Assembly: GCA_902826145.1 (NCBI GenBank)
Contig: CADEDT010000002.1
Coordinates: 17,194-81,193 of the forward strand
Direction: 5' to 3'
Origin: an uncultured Caulobacteraceae bacterium
Lineage (GTDB): Bacteria > Pseudomonadota > Alphaproteobacteria > Caulobacterales > Aquidulcibacteraceae
DNA: 64,000 bases
The notes beneath the pieces were generated by a model. It saw only the letters and a program-made list of their open reading frames with translations, was not told the origin of the DNA and ran no database searches. This document shows, piece after piece, positions 44,310-53,303 of the stretch. The number at the start of each line of letters is the position of its first letter. Position 1 is the first letter of the stretch. The translations under genes were made by a program, and so were the position numbers.

Positions 44310-46127
44310 CTAACCGGCGCGCGAAGCAACGCGCGGATCAAGTTCCTCTTCCACCAAGCGCGCAATGTCCTTCAGCGCACGCACCTGCGCCGCGCTGAAG
44401 CTGCGGGGCTTGTGATCGACAACGCAGATGGCGCCGACGCGCGCGCCGTCGGCGGAGTGCAGTGGGACGCCAGCGTAGAAACGCACATGCGGATCGCCGA
44501 TCACGACGGGATTTTCGGCGAAGCGATCGTCGCTCAGCGTGTCGTTCACAATTAGGGGCTCGTTGCCCAGAATGGCGTGCGAGCAGAAGCCCATGTCGCG
44601 CGAAGTTTCGCTGAACTCGAAGCCGTAGTGCGCCTTGTACCATTGCCGCTCACGATCGATCAGCGTGATCAATGCAATCGGGGCATCGAACGCGGTCGCG
44701 GCGATGCGTGCGTGGCGGTCGAAGCGTTCTTCCTCGGCGGTGTCCAGCAATGCTAGGCGATAGACGGCCGCGAGCCGCTCCTCCTCGTCGCCCGGAAGCG
44801 GCGCTTTGCGCCAACGCAGCATCGAACGCATGATCCAAGCGCGCAAGCGCGAGCGAGCGTATTGGACGCTGAACGGCCTTGTCAGCCAATCGGTGACGCC
44901 TGCAGCCTCGCCTTTGTCGTCCGGCACCGCCGACTGATCGGCGACAACGATGATCGGCGTGTCGGTTGCTGCGTCTCCTGCCAATGCGCGCAATTCGGAG
45001 CAAAGCGAGACTGGATCTGTGCCGACAAGCGCGTCGCCGAGAATGATCAGCGACGGGTGTCCGCCTTCAAGGGCGGTCTTGAGAGCTTCAATCGAAACTT
45101 CGGACACGCTGGGAATGCCATCGGCCTTCGCGGCGTCGCTCAGCACCGCGCGATCGCTTTGCGGCAGCCCGGAGATCAGGATGAGCTCTTCGGATACGCT
45201 CGACGCGGGTTTGACTAGGCTCGATGGCATGAACGGCGTGAGCTTGTCGGTGTTCGCCGCGCCGCGCAGTGTGATGACGCTACCTTCGGACGCGCCGACC
45301 ACGCTCAGCTCAGCGCCGGCATCGGCGACGCGCTGTCGCGCCGTCAGTACGAGTTGATCAACAGCTTCGTCATTGCGGCCGGGATCGTGGTGGTAGAGCG
45401 CCAATTCGCGAACTCTGGCAGCAATTGCCACATCCACGGCGTACTCAATGGTGCTGTGGCCCCAGCCGAGTTTGCTTGGGTACTCGGACGCCGTGTACTG
45501 CGCGTCGTGAATGACGAGGTCGGCGTCACGGATAAACTCTACGTGCTCGGCGTCACCGCTCTCGGCTTCATCAGCGTGGCCTTCGCCCGCGTGCGGGCTG
45601 TGTGGCTCGTGGTCGGACGCATAGACCATGCTGGCGCCGTCGGCTTCGACGCGATAGCCGACGGTCAGCGCCGGATGGTTGAGGTATTGCGTCGCGATCC
45701 GGACATCTTCAATGCCGAAGCCGCCTTCGACGATCTCATGATATTGAACGTCCGCCGCGAACTGGTTCAGTGTTACCGGAAAGTAGTTGTAGTCCATCTG
45801 CGCGGAGAGCACCTCTCGCAGTGAAGGCCCGATGCCGCGTGGGCCGTAGATGTGCCATTCCGCGCCGGCCACAAAGAGCGGCGCGAAGAAGGGCAGACCC
45901 TGAATGTGATCCCAGTGCGTATGGGAGATAAGGATGTGGCCGCGCATGGCGCGGCCTTGTTCGATCAACGCTTTGCCAAGCGCATTCGCACCGGTGCCGG
46001 CATCGATGAGAATGGTGGCGCCTGAATCGGACATCACCTCCACACAAGAGGTGTTGCCGCCATAGCGAAGCGTTGCGCCGCCAGGCGTAGCGATCGATCC
46101 GCGCGTTCCCCAGAAGCGCACTTGCAT
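44310..46127 (-). CDS. MBL-fold hydrolase fused to receiver-like and GAF domains
   Basis: The protein has 605 residues. Residues 1-290 are a metallo-beta-lactamase fold with metal ligands HTHWDH (69-74), a later His in LNHPALTVGYR, and MVYASDHEPH; a final Asp/His lies around LYHHDPGRND. This part resembles PhnP/ElaC-like phosphodiesterases. About 308-430 is receiver-like (LILISGLPQSDR, LIILGDALVGTDP, LTRPFSVQYARSRL), with the usual conserved Lys replaced by Arg. About 455-600 is a GAF domain (RIAATAFDAPIALITLIDRE, FCSHAILGNEPLIVND, GVPLHSADGARVGAICVVDH). The architecture suggests signal-gated phosphodiester cleavage, but the substrate is unknown. Confidence 0.8.
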   Translation of the reverse strand: MQVRFWGTRGSIATPGGATLRYGGNTSCVEVMSDSGATILIDAGTGANALGKALIEQGRAMRGHILISHTHWDHIQGLPFFAPLFVAGAEWHIYGPRGIGPSLREVLSAQMDYNYFPVTLNQFAADVQYHEIVEGGFGIEDVRIATQYLNHPALTVGYRVEADGASMVYASDHEPHSPHAGEGHADEAESGDAEHVEFIRDADLVIHDAQYTASEYPSKLGWGHSTIEYAVDVAIAARVRELALYHHDPGRNDEAVDQLVLTARQRVADAGAELSVVGASEGSVITLRGAANTDKLTPFMPSSLVKPASSVSEELILISGLPQSDRAVLSDAAKADGIPSVSEVSIEALKTALEGGHPSLIILGDALVGTDPVSLCSELRALAGDAATDTPIIVVADQSAVPDDKGEAAGVTDWLTRPFSVQYARSRLRAWIMRSMLRWRKAPLPGDEEERLAAVYRLALLDTAEEERFDRHARIAATAFDAPIALITLIDRERQWYKAHYGFEFSETSRDMGFCSHAILGNEPLIVNDTLSDDRFAENPVVIGDPHVRFYAGVPLHSADGARVGAICVVDHKPRSFSAAQVRALKDIARLVEEELDPRVASRAG

Positions 46128-46228
46128 TGCGCCATCTCCTGAGACTGGTCGGGCACTATGCGCCGATTGCCGCTATCGGCAAGACAAGACGGACAAGCCG
46201 CCTATATCTGTTGTCGAGGAGACGCTTC

Positions 46229-47038
46229 ATGGCGGAACGCGACTACGTGCTCGGCACGCACGACGATGAAATCTATCGCTTGGGCTTCCAGCACCGCGTT
46301 TGGCGGCCGCGTGCGCTAGATGCATGGGCGCGCGCCAAGATTGGCGACGGCTGCAAGGTGATAGACTTCGGCGCCGGGCCTGGTTTCGCCACGATGGATC
46401 TGGCGGAAATGGTTGGACCGAAGGGCCAGGTGCATGCGCTAGAACGTTCGCGACGCTTCCTTGACACGTTGGAGGCTCAAGCGAAGGCGCGTGGCTTCAC
46501 GCAAGTGAAGGCGCACGAAATCGACGTCGTCACCGACCCTATTCCGGTGACCGGTGCTGATGCGGCTTGGGCGCGGTGGATATTCGCATTCCTGCCGCGG
46601 CCGAAAGAAGCGCTACAGAAGCTTGTTGACGCGCTGAAGCCAGGCGGCGCGCTCGTCGTTCACGAATACCTCGACTACGAAACCTGGAAGCTCGCACCGC
46701 CGGCGCCGAATTTCGAACGCTTCGTCGATGAGGTCGTCGCCAATTGGCGTTCCAGCGGCGGCGAACCTGACATTGCGCGCAACCTGCCGGCTTGGCTCAC
46801 CGAAATGGGCCTCAAGATCGAGAGCCTCAAGCCTTATGTCGACGTTGTCTCCAAGAACGACAACGTCTGGCGCTGGCCGATCGGCTTTTTCGACATTCAC
46901 ATCGACCGACTGCTCGAACTTAACCGCATCACGCCGCAGGTCGCCAAAGACATGCGTGATGAATTCGCCCGCGTGAGTGCTCAACCCGGCACACTGATGG
47001 TGACGCCGCTGGTTCTCGAGATCGTCGCGCGTAAGTAA
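46229..47038 (+). CDS. SAM-dependent class I methyltransferase
   Basis: The ATG at 46229 gives 269 residues beginning MAERDYVLGTHDDEIYRLGF. Motif I is VIDFGAGPGFATMDLAEMVG (about 43-62), followed by the acidic residue in VHALERS and the motif AWARWIFAFLPRPKEAL. The fold is that of ubiquinone/menaquinone-type or small-molecule methyltransferases; the substrate is not indicated. It is separated from the convergent ndk by a good hairpin terminator. An upstream in-frame ATG at 46127 would add 34 basic residues without similarity and is rejected. Confidence 0.83.
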   Translation: MAERDYVLGTHDDEIYRLGFQHRVWRPRALDAWARAKIGDGCKVIDFGAGPGFATMDLAEMVGPKGQVHALERSRRFLDTLEAQAKARGFTQVKAHEIDVVTDPIPVTGADAAWARWIFAFLPRPKEALQKLVDALKPGGALVVHEYLDYETWKLAPPAPNFERFVDEVVANWRSSGGEPDIARNLPAWLTEMGLKIESLKPYVDVVSKNDNVWRWPIGFFDIHIDRLLELNRITPQVAKDMRDEFARVSAQPGTLMVTPLVLEIVARK

Positions 47039-47041
47039 ACA

Positions 47042-47071
47042 AAAGCGCGACGCTCTTGAGCGCCGCGCTTT
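47042..47071. terminator. Bidirectional hairpin terminator between methyltransferase and ndk
   Basis: AAAGCGCG (47042-47049) pairs with CGCGCTTT (47064-47071). The A/T-rich outer pairs allow it to end transcripts from both sides. It lies between the stops of the two convergent genes. Confidence 0.7.
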
Positions 47072-47093
47072 GATTCGCGTCTAGCTTCGAGAC

Positions 47094-47516
47094 CTAGCCG
47101 ACTATTTCTTGATCGTTGAAAAAGAACTCGATCTCGCGCGCAGCGTTTTCGGCGCTGTCTGAGCCGTGCACCGAGTTGGCTTCGATCGATTCCGCGAATT
47201 GCTTGCGGATCGTGCCCTCCGCGGCGTTGGCCGGGTTGGTGGCGCCCATCACGTCGCGATACTTCGTGACGGCGTTGTCGCCTTCGAGCACTTGCACGAC
47301 AACCGGACCCGAAATCATGAAGGTGACGAGGTCGCGGAAGAACGGGCGTTCCTTGTGAACGGCGTAGAAGCCTTCGGCCTGGCCTTCCGAGAGCCAAACG
47401 CGCTTCTGGCCGATGATGCGGAGGCCCGCTTTCTCGATCACCGCGTTGATGGCGCCCGTCAGGTTACGCTTGGTTGCGTCCGGCTTGATAATGGACAGGG
47501 TGCGTTCGACGGCCAT
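47094..47516 (-). CDS. ndk: Nucleoside diphosphate kinase
   Basis: Ndk equalises nucleoside triphosphate pools by passing phosphate through an active-site histidine. The ATG at 47516 gives 140 residues, the normal length, beginning [18 protein letters not shown]. The active site is in [17 protein letters not shown] (His about 117), and the nucleotide-binding [13 protein letters not shown] is present. Further upstream in-frame sequence is not conserved. It is convergent with the methyltransferase, sharing a terminator. Confidence 0.96.
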   Translation of the reverse strand: MAVERTLSIIKPDATKRNLTGAINAVIEKAGLRIIGQKRVWLSEGQAEGFYAVHKERPFFRDLVTFMISGPVVVQVLEGDNAVTKYRDVMGATNPANAAEGTIRKQFAESIEANSVHGSDSAENAAREIEFFFNDQEIVG

Positions 47517-47586
47517 GGGTGTTCGCGGCTCCGGGCTGGAATGGGAGCGGGGTCTATAGCTGCGCCGCAGCAAACCGCCAAGTGCG

Positions 47587-47883
47587 TCAGAAGCACCCGA
47601 TGGCGGCCACCTTGCCCTGCCCATCCAGTATGACGTTGATGCGACCAGGCGCGTACTCGAGCGTGTTCGCCATGTTGTGGCGGATCACCCGCGCATTGGC
47701 GGGCAACGCCGCCTGGTGCATTTCGGCGAATGGCTCGCCTACGAGGTGCTTGTAGTCACTCGCGCCACAGAGATTGCCGGCGACGGTGAAGTCATCCGGG
47801 TTAAAGAGCGCGGCGCGCGACGCAGGATCGTCCTGCGCCGCGCAACCAGCAAGCATCAGCGCCGCGAGAACGGCGCCGCGCAT
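47587..47883 (-). CDS. I78-type peptidase inhibitor lipoprotein 1
   Basis: This 98-residue protein has lipoprotein signal [14 protein letters not shown]. The I78 region follows: [15 protein letters not shown], the segment [10 protein letters not shown], then [24 protein letters not shown]. The family fold, typified by small serine-protease inhibitors, normally has C...LVG...LP...R.I......T.D...RLNV.....G.I....C. This copy lacks the usual T-x-D before the RxN motif and is the most divergent of four in tandem. It is last in the run of four, 1 bp from its neighbour. The target protease is unknown. Confidence 0.78.
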   Translation of the reverse strand: MRGAVLAALMLAGCAAQDDPASRAALFNPDDFTVAGNLCGASDYKHLVGEPFAEMHQAALPANARVIRHNMANTLEYAPGRINVILDGQGKVAAIGCF

Positions 47884-47884
47884 A

Positions 47885-48208
47885 TCAATAGCACTCCAGC
47901 GACGTGATTACGCCGGTAGCGTCGACGATCACGTTCAGGCGCTGGGCCGAAAAGTCCTGCGTCACCGGCGTGTTCGGTTGAATGATCCGAATGCCGGAAT
48001 CGGCCGGGAACGTCGCTGCGGCGATGTTCGTGCCGATCATGGCGCGATACTGCGACGCGCCGCAGGTGTCCTGAGCGGTTGCCTCTGCGGCGGTCGTTGG
48101 CGCTGCAGCAACTGGCGTCTCCGTCGTTACCGGCGTCTCGGTCGCCGGCGTTGTTTGTCCGCACGCGACGAGCGCGAGCGCGGCGCAAGCAGTGAGAAAT
48201 ATACGCAT
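47885..48208 (-). CDS. I78-type peptidase inhibitor lipoprotein 2
   Basis: This 107-residue protein has signal MRIFLTACAALALVAC with lipobox LVAC, then a Thr/Pro/Ala-rich linker (TTPATETPVTTETPVAAAP). The I78 domain contains DTCGASQYRAMIGTNI, then FPADSGIRIIQPNTPVTQDF, and AQRLNVIVDATGVITSLECY. All key positions of the family are present. It is 9 bp from copy 3 and closely related to it, including the linker, which points to recent duplication. Confidence 0.83.
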   Translation of the reverse strand: MRIFLTACAALALVACGQTTPATETPVTTETPVAAAPTTAAEATAQDTCGASQYRAMIGTNIAAATFPADSGIRIIQPNTPVTQDFSAQRLNVIVDATGVITSLECY

Positions 48209-48217
48209 GTGCGCTCC

Positions 48218-48544
48218 TTAGTAGCAGTTCAGCGACGCGACGTTGCCGTCTGTGCCGGTGGTGATGTTGAGCCGCGTCGGCACGAAGTCCTGCGTGACCA
48301 TCGTTTCCGGCGTGATGATGCGCGTGCCGGCTGGGAACGCCGTGAGGTCGATGCCACTCGCTGGCGTGCCGATGAGCGCTTGATGCGCAGCGGCGCCGCA
48401 CGTGTCTTGCGCGGTGGCTTCAGCGGCGTTGGTGGGCGCGGCGAGAGTGGTTTCTGCCGCTGGCGTTTCGGTGGTCGCGGGCGCTGTCGTTTGGCCGCAG
48501 GCCGCGAGCGCAAGCACGCATGCCGTCATCAGCAATTTACGCAT
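48218..48544 (-). CDS. I78-type peptidase inhibitor lipoprotein 3
   Basis: This 108-residue protein has signal MRKLLMTACVLALAAC. The linker TTAPATTETPAAETTLAAP and the bridge AAEATAQDTCGAA are almost the same as in copy 2. The inhibitor domain has LIGTPASGIDLTAFPAGTRI, then VTQDFVPTRLNI and NVASLNCY. The two cysteines should form the structural disulfide. It lies between copies 2 and 4 on one strand with 9- and 18-bp gaps, so all four are probably made from one transcript. Confidence 0.84.
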   Translation of the reverse strand: MRKLLMTACVLALAACGQTTAPATTETPAAETTLAAPTNAAEATAQDTCGAAAHQALIGTPASGIDLTAFPAGTRIITPETMVTQDFVPTRLNITTGTDGNVASLNCY

Positions 48545-48562
48545 TGTTTCTCCTCCACCCGC

Positions 48563-48892
48563 CTAACCGCAGCGCAGCCCGATGACTTTGCCGTCGGGTC
48601 CCAAGTCGATATTCAATCGATTGGATCGATAGTCCATGGTCACTGAACACTGGTGGCAGATCACGCGTGAGCCCGCTGGCAGCGTTGATTGATCAATGTC
48701 GGCACCGGCCGTTCCCACCAAGCTCTGATGCGCTGCCATCTCACATGTATCTGGTGGCGGGCGATTGACCTGCTCATCGGTTGAACGCCGCGCCATTTGC
48801 TCAAGCTCACGGTAGGTGTACTCGCGATCACCGCCACCGCTGCAAGCCGCCAAGGCAATGACCAAGAGACACCCAAGCGTCCAACGCATCAT
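48563..48892 (-). CDS. I78-type peptidase inhibitor lipoprotein 4
   Basis: The ATG at 48892 overlaps the holC stop (ATGA) and gives 109 residues: MMRWTLGCLLVIALAAC (lipobox LAAC), a short Tyr/Glu/Arg-rich linker and the domain DTCEMAAHQSLVGTAGADID, the segment LPAGSRVICHQCSVTMDY, then SNRLNIDLGPDGKVIGLRCG. It has two extra cysteines (ICHQC) compared with its paralogues. It is the first of the four copies and appears coupled to holC. Confidence 0.82.
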   Translation of the reverse strand: MMRWTLGCLLVIALAACSGGGDREYTYRELEQMARRSTDEQVNRPPPDTCEMAAHQSLVGTAGADIDQSTLPAGSRVICHQCSVTMDYRSNRLNIDLGPDGKVIGLRCG

Positions 48893-49332
48893 TGCTGCTT
48901 CTCCCATCGCCCCGCGGCGCTTTCCTTCCAATAGGACGCGGTAATCCCGGCGTCCTTCGCCTGTTTCCAGCGTGATCGGGCCGATTCCAAGGCGGCGGGA
49001 TCACGGCCGTCAAAGATGAGGCACGCGCGTTCGAAGCTCGCGATGTCGCCGGCCTCGGCGTCATCCACGAGGAAGAGCGCGTGCGCGTTGTTGGGATTGC
49101 CGCTCTCGACTGTAAGCCAGACGGGCTGTTTCTTGGGATCGCCCTCGCGGCCGTGTGGGACGAAGCTGTCTTCCCGGAACGTCCAGATGGCCATGTCGAG
49201 CTGATCGACACGCTCGGGCGAACCGGCGCGCACGAGCGCGCGCCAGCCGCGCTGCAGACACTTCTCCAGGAGCGGCGGCAACGCGCGTTCGAGGTCGCTC
49301 TTTTCCAGATGGTAGAACCAGAGCTCAGCCAT
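48889..49332 (-). CDS. holC: DNA polymerase III subunit chi
   Basis: Chi links the clamp loader to single-strand binding protein during replication. The ATG at 49332 gives 147 residues beginning MAELWFYHLEKSDLERALPP, the family's usual opening. Next come KCLQRGWRALVRAGSPERVD, then LDMAIWTFREDSFVPHG and NAHALFLVDD, all characteristic of HolC. It starts on the last base of pepA's stop region. pepA-holC is a common pair in proteobacteria. Confidence 0.93.
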   Translation of the reverse strand: MAELWFYHLEKSDLERALPPLLEKCLQRGWRALVRAGSPERVDQLDMAIWTFREDSFVPHGREGDPKKQPVWLTVESGNPNNAHALFLVDDAEAGDIASFERACLIFDGRDPAALESARSRWKQAKDAGITASYWKESAAGRWEKQQ

Positions 49333-50822
49333 CACTCTTCGTAGCGATTTTGCACGAGGCGATTGAGCAGGCGCACGCCGTAGCCAGTGGCCCATGCCGG
49401 CGAGAGCGGATCATCGTACGGACCCGGCTTCCACGCCGTTCCCGCGATATCAAGGTGCGCCCACGGTATACCGTCCTTCACGAAGCGCTTGATGAATTGC
49501 GCGCCGACGATCGAACCAGCCACCGGCTTGCCGGCGATGTTCTTCATGTCAGCGTTCGGCGTGTCGATCAGTTTGTCGTAAGCGGCGCTGAGCGGCAGGC
49601 GCCACACCGGCTCGCCTTCAGTCTGACCGGCGACCGTGATTGCGTGAGCGAGATCTTCGTCATTCGAGAACATGCCCGCATTCTCGTGGCCGAGCGCGAC
49701 AATCACCGCCCCGGTAAGCGTTGCGAGATCGATCACCGCTGATGGGTCATACTTGTCCTGCGCGTACCAAACGGCGTCCGCGAGAATGAGCCGGCCTTCA
49801 GCATCGGTGTTCAGCACCTCGATGGTTTGGCCGGACATGGTGTTGACGATGTCGCCTGGGCGCTGCGCGTTCGAACCCGGCATGTTTTCCACGAGCGCGA
49901 CAATGCCGACGACGTTGGCTTTCGCTTTGCGCAGAGCGATTGCTTTCATCGCGCCAGCGACGGCGGCAGCGCCGCCCATGTCGCCCTTCATTTCGTCCAT
50001 GCCGGCGCCTGGCTTCAGCGAAATGCCGCCCGTGTCGAACGTGACGCCCTTGCCGACGAGCGCGACAGGCTTCGTGCCTTTCGCGCCGCCGTTCCATTTC
50101 ATCGCGACAAGCCGTGCCGGCTGCGACGAGCCTTGTGCAACACCGAGCAGCGCACCCATCCCGAGGCGCTCCATCGTGTCAGGCTCGAGAATATCGACTT
50201 CGACGCCGATGGTCTCGAGATCGCGCAGGCGTTCGGCGAAGCTCCCTGGGTAGAGAACGTTCGGCGGCTCGCTGACGAGATCGCGTGCGAAGAACACGCC
50301 TTCAACGATCGCCGCGTCTTTCTCGGCGCGAGCCTTCGCGGCGGCCGGACCGTCCATCGAGATTTCGACGGTGGTTAGAGTCGGTTTCTGCTCGGGCTTC
50401 AGCTTGGTGCGGTAGGTGTCGAAGCGATAAGCGGCGAGGCGCGCGCCCATGGCGGCGTGCGCGCCGGACTCTGCCTTCGAAACTCCGGGCAGCGCGTCAG
50501 GCTGCAGCACGAGCTTCTCTGCGCCCGACGTCAACACCCGCTTCACCGCGTGGCCGGCCCACCGCTCCACCGCCAAGCCATCAGCGGCGTCGGCTTTGCC
50601 AACGCCGATCACCAGCACCCGCTCGAAATCCACCCCCTCGGGCGCCAGCACGTCCGCGACTTGGCCGGGGCCGCCCTTGAAATTCGCGGCCTTCATTGCC
50701 TTGGCGATACGACCATTCGACGCCGTATCCAGCGCCTTGCCGGCGCCGAATAGCTCGCCGCCTTCGCCCGCCATCACCGCCACAACGTCGCCGCCGCCGG
50801 CGGTCACAAAACGGATGTCCAT
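49332..50822 (-). CDS. pepA: Leucyl aminopeptidase
   Basis: PepA is an M17-family, two-metal aminopeptidase; in E. coli it also binds DNA. The ATG at 50822 gives 496 residues. The metal and catalytic motifs are VGKGVTFDTGGISLKPGAGM (about 255-274), the region MKGDMGGAAAV and the signature NTDAEGRLILADAVWY (about 338-353). The N-domain starts MDIRFVTAGGGDVVAVMAGE. It is divergent from lptF across 155 bp, the typical arrangement, where both promoters should lie. Confidence 0.95.
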   Translation of the reverse strand: MDIRFVTAGGGDVVAVMAGEGGELFGAGKALDTASNGRIAKAMKAANFKGGPGQVADVLAPEGVDFERVLVIGVGKADAADGLAVERWAGHAVKRVLTSGAEKLVLQPDALPGVSKAESGAHAAMGARLAAYRFDTYRTKLKPEQKPTLTTVEISMDGPAAAKARAEKDAAIVEGVFFARDLVSEPPNVLYPGSFAERLRDLETIGVEVDILEPDTMERLGMGALLGVAQGSSQPARLVAMKWNGGAKGTKPVALVGKGVTFDTGGISLKPGAGMDEMKGDMGGAAAVAGAMKAIALRKAKANVVGIVALVENMPGSNAQRPGDIVNTMSGQTIEVLNTDAEGRLILADAVWYAQDKYDPSAVIDLATLTGAVIVALGHENAGMFSNDEDLAHAITVAGQTEGEPVWRLPLSAAYDKLIDTPNADMKNIAGKPVAGSIVGAQFIKRFVKDGIPWAHLDIAGTAWKPGPYDDPLSPAWATGYGVRLLNRLVQNRYEE

Positions 50823-50977
50823 GAATTCCCCATCAAGTCGGTTGGGAAAGGGAAGGACGGGCAAGCGCCCGCTTCAACCTCGATGGCCTGAGTGGTAGCC
50901 ATGCCCGAAGCAATTGAAAAGCTGAGTGCGGCGGTTAGGGATGCAGCGGGACGCCGCGGCTTCAGCCAAGGGACACG

Positions 50978-52108
50978 ATGAATACGATTTCGGCTTACGT
51001 GTTCCGGCAGGCGCTGGGTCCGCTCCTGGCGATCCTGGGGGCGCTGGCGGCGATCGCGATCCTGACCCAGGGCCTGAACCAGCTCGACATCATCATCACC
51101 AATAGGCGCGCTGGCTTCGCCTTTGCCTGGGTGACGATCCTGGCCCTGCCGCAGCTTATCTCGCTCATCCTGCCGATGGCGGTGTTTATCGCAGTCGTCT
51201 ATGCGCTCAATCGCATGCACAGCGAGAGCGAGATCGCCGTGCTCTATGGCGCGGGCGTTTCGCGTCAGCGGCTCGCGCGGCCGATCATCCAGCTCGCCGT
51301 ACTCGCGGCGTTGGCGCACTTGGCGATCAACGTTGTCGTGCAGCCATGGGCATTTAAGGAACGACGAGAAACCTTCTACGCGCTTCGCACCGACATCGCG
51401 TCGAGCTTGGTCGAGGAAGGTTCGTTCACCTATCCTACCGAGGACTTCACGCTGTATGCGCGCTCGCGTGGCGGCGGCGGCGAATTGCGCGACATGCTCA
51501 TCAATGATGCGCGCACGAATCCCTCGATCACGTACACCGCACGCGCCGGCGCGATCGCCACGATCGACGGCAAGCCCGCCATCGTTATGCGCGACGGACA
51601 GATTCAACGGCAGAACGACGATGGCGGCGTCGATGTGCTCGACTTCGACCGCTACGTGCTGCAGTTCGACGGCGTCTTCGACGAGCCGGAACTATTCTAT
51701 CTGAAGGCATCGGACCGAACGCTGTACCAGCTCTTCTTTCCAGACCTCACGGCGCACTTCGATCAGCGCAACATCGAGCAATTCCAGGCCGAGGGGCATT
51801 CGCGGCTTGCGGCGCCCTTGCTCAACATAGCGCTCGCGATGATCGCGTTGGTGGGCGTGCTGGTCGGCGAATTCAGCCGACGAGGCTACGGGCGGCGCAT
51901 CATGTGGGCGGCGATTGTGGCGCTGTTGGTGCGATTGTCCGCGCTAGCTACACAGGCTGCGGCAGCGGACGATCCCGAACTCAACGTGCTGCAGTACGCG
52001 GTGCCAATCGGCGTAATCCTAATCTGCACCTTCATGTTGGGTGGTCGCTCCGCGCGTAAGAAGCGTGTTGCGATGGGACCGTCCGTGCTGGCGAGGGCAG
52101 AGGCATGA
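50978..52108 (+). CDS. lptF: LPS export system permease LptF
   Basis: LptF and LptG form the inner-membrane permease that, with LptB, extracts lipopolysaccharide for transport to the cell surface. The 376-residue protein has three N-terminal TMs (about 15-35, 50-75 and 100-120), a periplasmic jellyroll-like domain (about 130-275) and three C-terminal TMs. The conserved first-TM region is VFRQALGPLLAILGALAAIA, and the coupling segment SESEIAVLYGAGVSRQRL contacts LptB. It is overlapped by lptG at its 3' end. Confidence 0.93.
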   Translation: MNTISAYVFRQALGPLLAILGALAAIAILTQGLNQLDIIITNRRAGFAFAWVTILALPQLISLILPMAVFIAVVYALNRMHSESEIAVLYGAGVSRQRLARPIIQLAVLAALAHLAINVVVQPWAFKERRETFYALRTDIASSLVEEGSFTYPTEDFTLYARSRGGGGELRDMLINDARTNPSITYTARAGAIATIDGKPAIVMRDGQIQRQNDDGGVDVLDFDRYVLQFDGVFDEPELFYLKASDRTLYQLFFPDLTAHFDQRNIEQFQAEGHSRLAAPLLNIALAMIALVGVLVGEFSRRGYGRRIMWAAIVALLVRLSALATQAAAADDPELNVLQYAVPIGVILICTFMLGGRSARKKRVAMGPSVLARAEA

Positions 52109-53205
52109 GTTTCCTGCTCTCACGGCTTGGGCGCTACATCATCTCGCGCGTCATTGGCGGTGTGATGATCGCATTGATCGCCGTGCTCGCGGCGATCCTG
52201 CTGATCGACATGGTCGAGCAGATGCGCACCGTGGGCACGCGCGTCGAAATCTCCATGCTTGAGGCGCTACGCCTTACACTGCTGAAGACTCCCATGCTCG
52301 TAGAGCAGACACTGCCGTTCGTTGTGCTCGCGGGGACGATGATGGCGATCATCGGATTGAACCGCGCAAGCGAACTGGTGGCGATGCGCGCTGCGGGCGT
52401 TTCCGCCTGGCGCTTCCTAACGCCGTCTGCGTTCGTAGGCGTGGTGCTCGGCTTGATCGCAATTACGACGCTCAATCCGCTAGGGGCTTACCTCTATCAG
52501 AACTTCGAATCCGAGAAGGAGAGCGCCCTCTCTGAGACGCTCGCTGCGCCGGGCCAGAATGGCGTGTGGATCCGGCAGGGCGATGAAGACGGCCAAGTCG
52601 TTATTCACGCCGAAGGCGTCGACTCCAGCGGCACGCGTCTTCAGGGCGCGACCTTCATGTTCTTCGAAGTGCAGCAAGACGCGCTGCGCTTCACCCGCCG
52701 CATTCAGGCAGCTACGGCCGAACTCAAGCCGGGATTCTGGCAGCTGACGGACCTAGTCGAGGCGACGCCCGGAGGGCGGCCGGTGCGTCAGACGCACCTC
52801 GCGATACCCACAACTCTCGACGCCACGGAGCTGATCAACCGGTTCGTGAACCCCGCGACACTCTCGTTCTGGGCGCTCCCTGGCTTCATTCGCGAAGCGC
52901 GGGAGGCGGGGTTTGCGCCTACCCGCTATGAACTCAAATGGCAGGCGCTGCTGGCTTATCCACTGCTGCTTGCCACTATGGCCGGTCTGGGCGCGGCCTT
53001 CTCGCTGCAGCTGCAACGATTGGGGAATTTGGCCCAATGGGGCGCAGCGGGCGTCGGGATCGGCCTCTTTCTGTTCTTCTACAGCCAGCTCGCGGGCGCT
53101 TTCGCGATGACCCAATCCGTCCCGGCAGCAGTGGCCGCCTGGAGCGCGCCCCTGGCTGGCCTGTTTATAGCCCTGGCGATGGTCGCCTTTATCGAGGACG
53201 GCTGA
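52105..53205 (+). CDS. lptG: LPS export system permease LptG
   Basis: This partner of LptF has 366 residues, with the same plan of six TMs around a periplasmic domain. The opening is LGRYIISRVIGGVMIALIAV, and the coupling helix is NRASELVAMRAAGVSAWRFL (about 88-107). The C-terminal TMs follow LKWQALLAYPLLLATMAGLG. The start overlaps lptF's stop by 4 bp. lptD follows after about 100 bp. Confidence 0.93.
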   Translation: MSFLLSRLGRYIISRVIGGVMIALIAVLAAILLIDMVEQMRTVGTRVEISMLEALRLTLLKTPMLVEQTLPFVVLAGTMMAIIGLNRASELVAMRAAGVSAWRFLTPSAFVGVVLGLIAITTLNPLGAYLYQNFESEKESALSETLAAPGQNGVWIRQGDEDGQVVIHAEGVDSSGTRLQGATFMFFEVQQDALRFTRRIQAATAELKPGFWQLTDLVEATPGGRPVRQTHLAIPTTLDATELINRFVNPATLSFWALPGFIREAREAGFAPTRYELKWQALLAYPLLLATMAGLGAAFSLQLQRLGNLAQWGAAGVGIGLFLFFYSQLAGAFAMTQSVPAAVAAWSAPLAGLFIALAMVAFIEDG

Positions 53206-53303
53206 GCAGCCACAGCCCCGGCGAAACGATTCCCCGTACCGCTTCCGGCGCTAGACGCCTTACGCGACAGACGTTTAGGTACAATCCGGGAGTCGCCAAA
53301 GGG

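Noticed and set aside
47774..48646. A 290-codon plus-strand open frame across the inhibitor array
   Set aside because: It crosses four well-supported minus-strand lipoprotein genes, and its composition is Arg/Gly-rich as expected for an antisense frame.
52938..53303. A longer LptD start inside lptG
   Set aside because: The extra 122 codons are in a different phase over lptG and would hide the signal peptide that begins at 53304.
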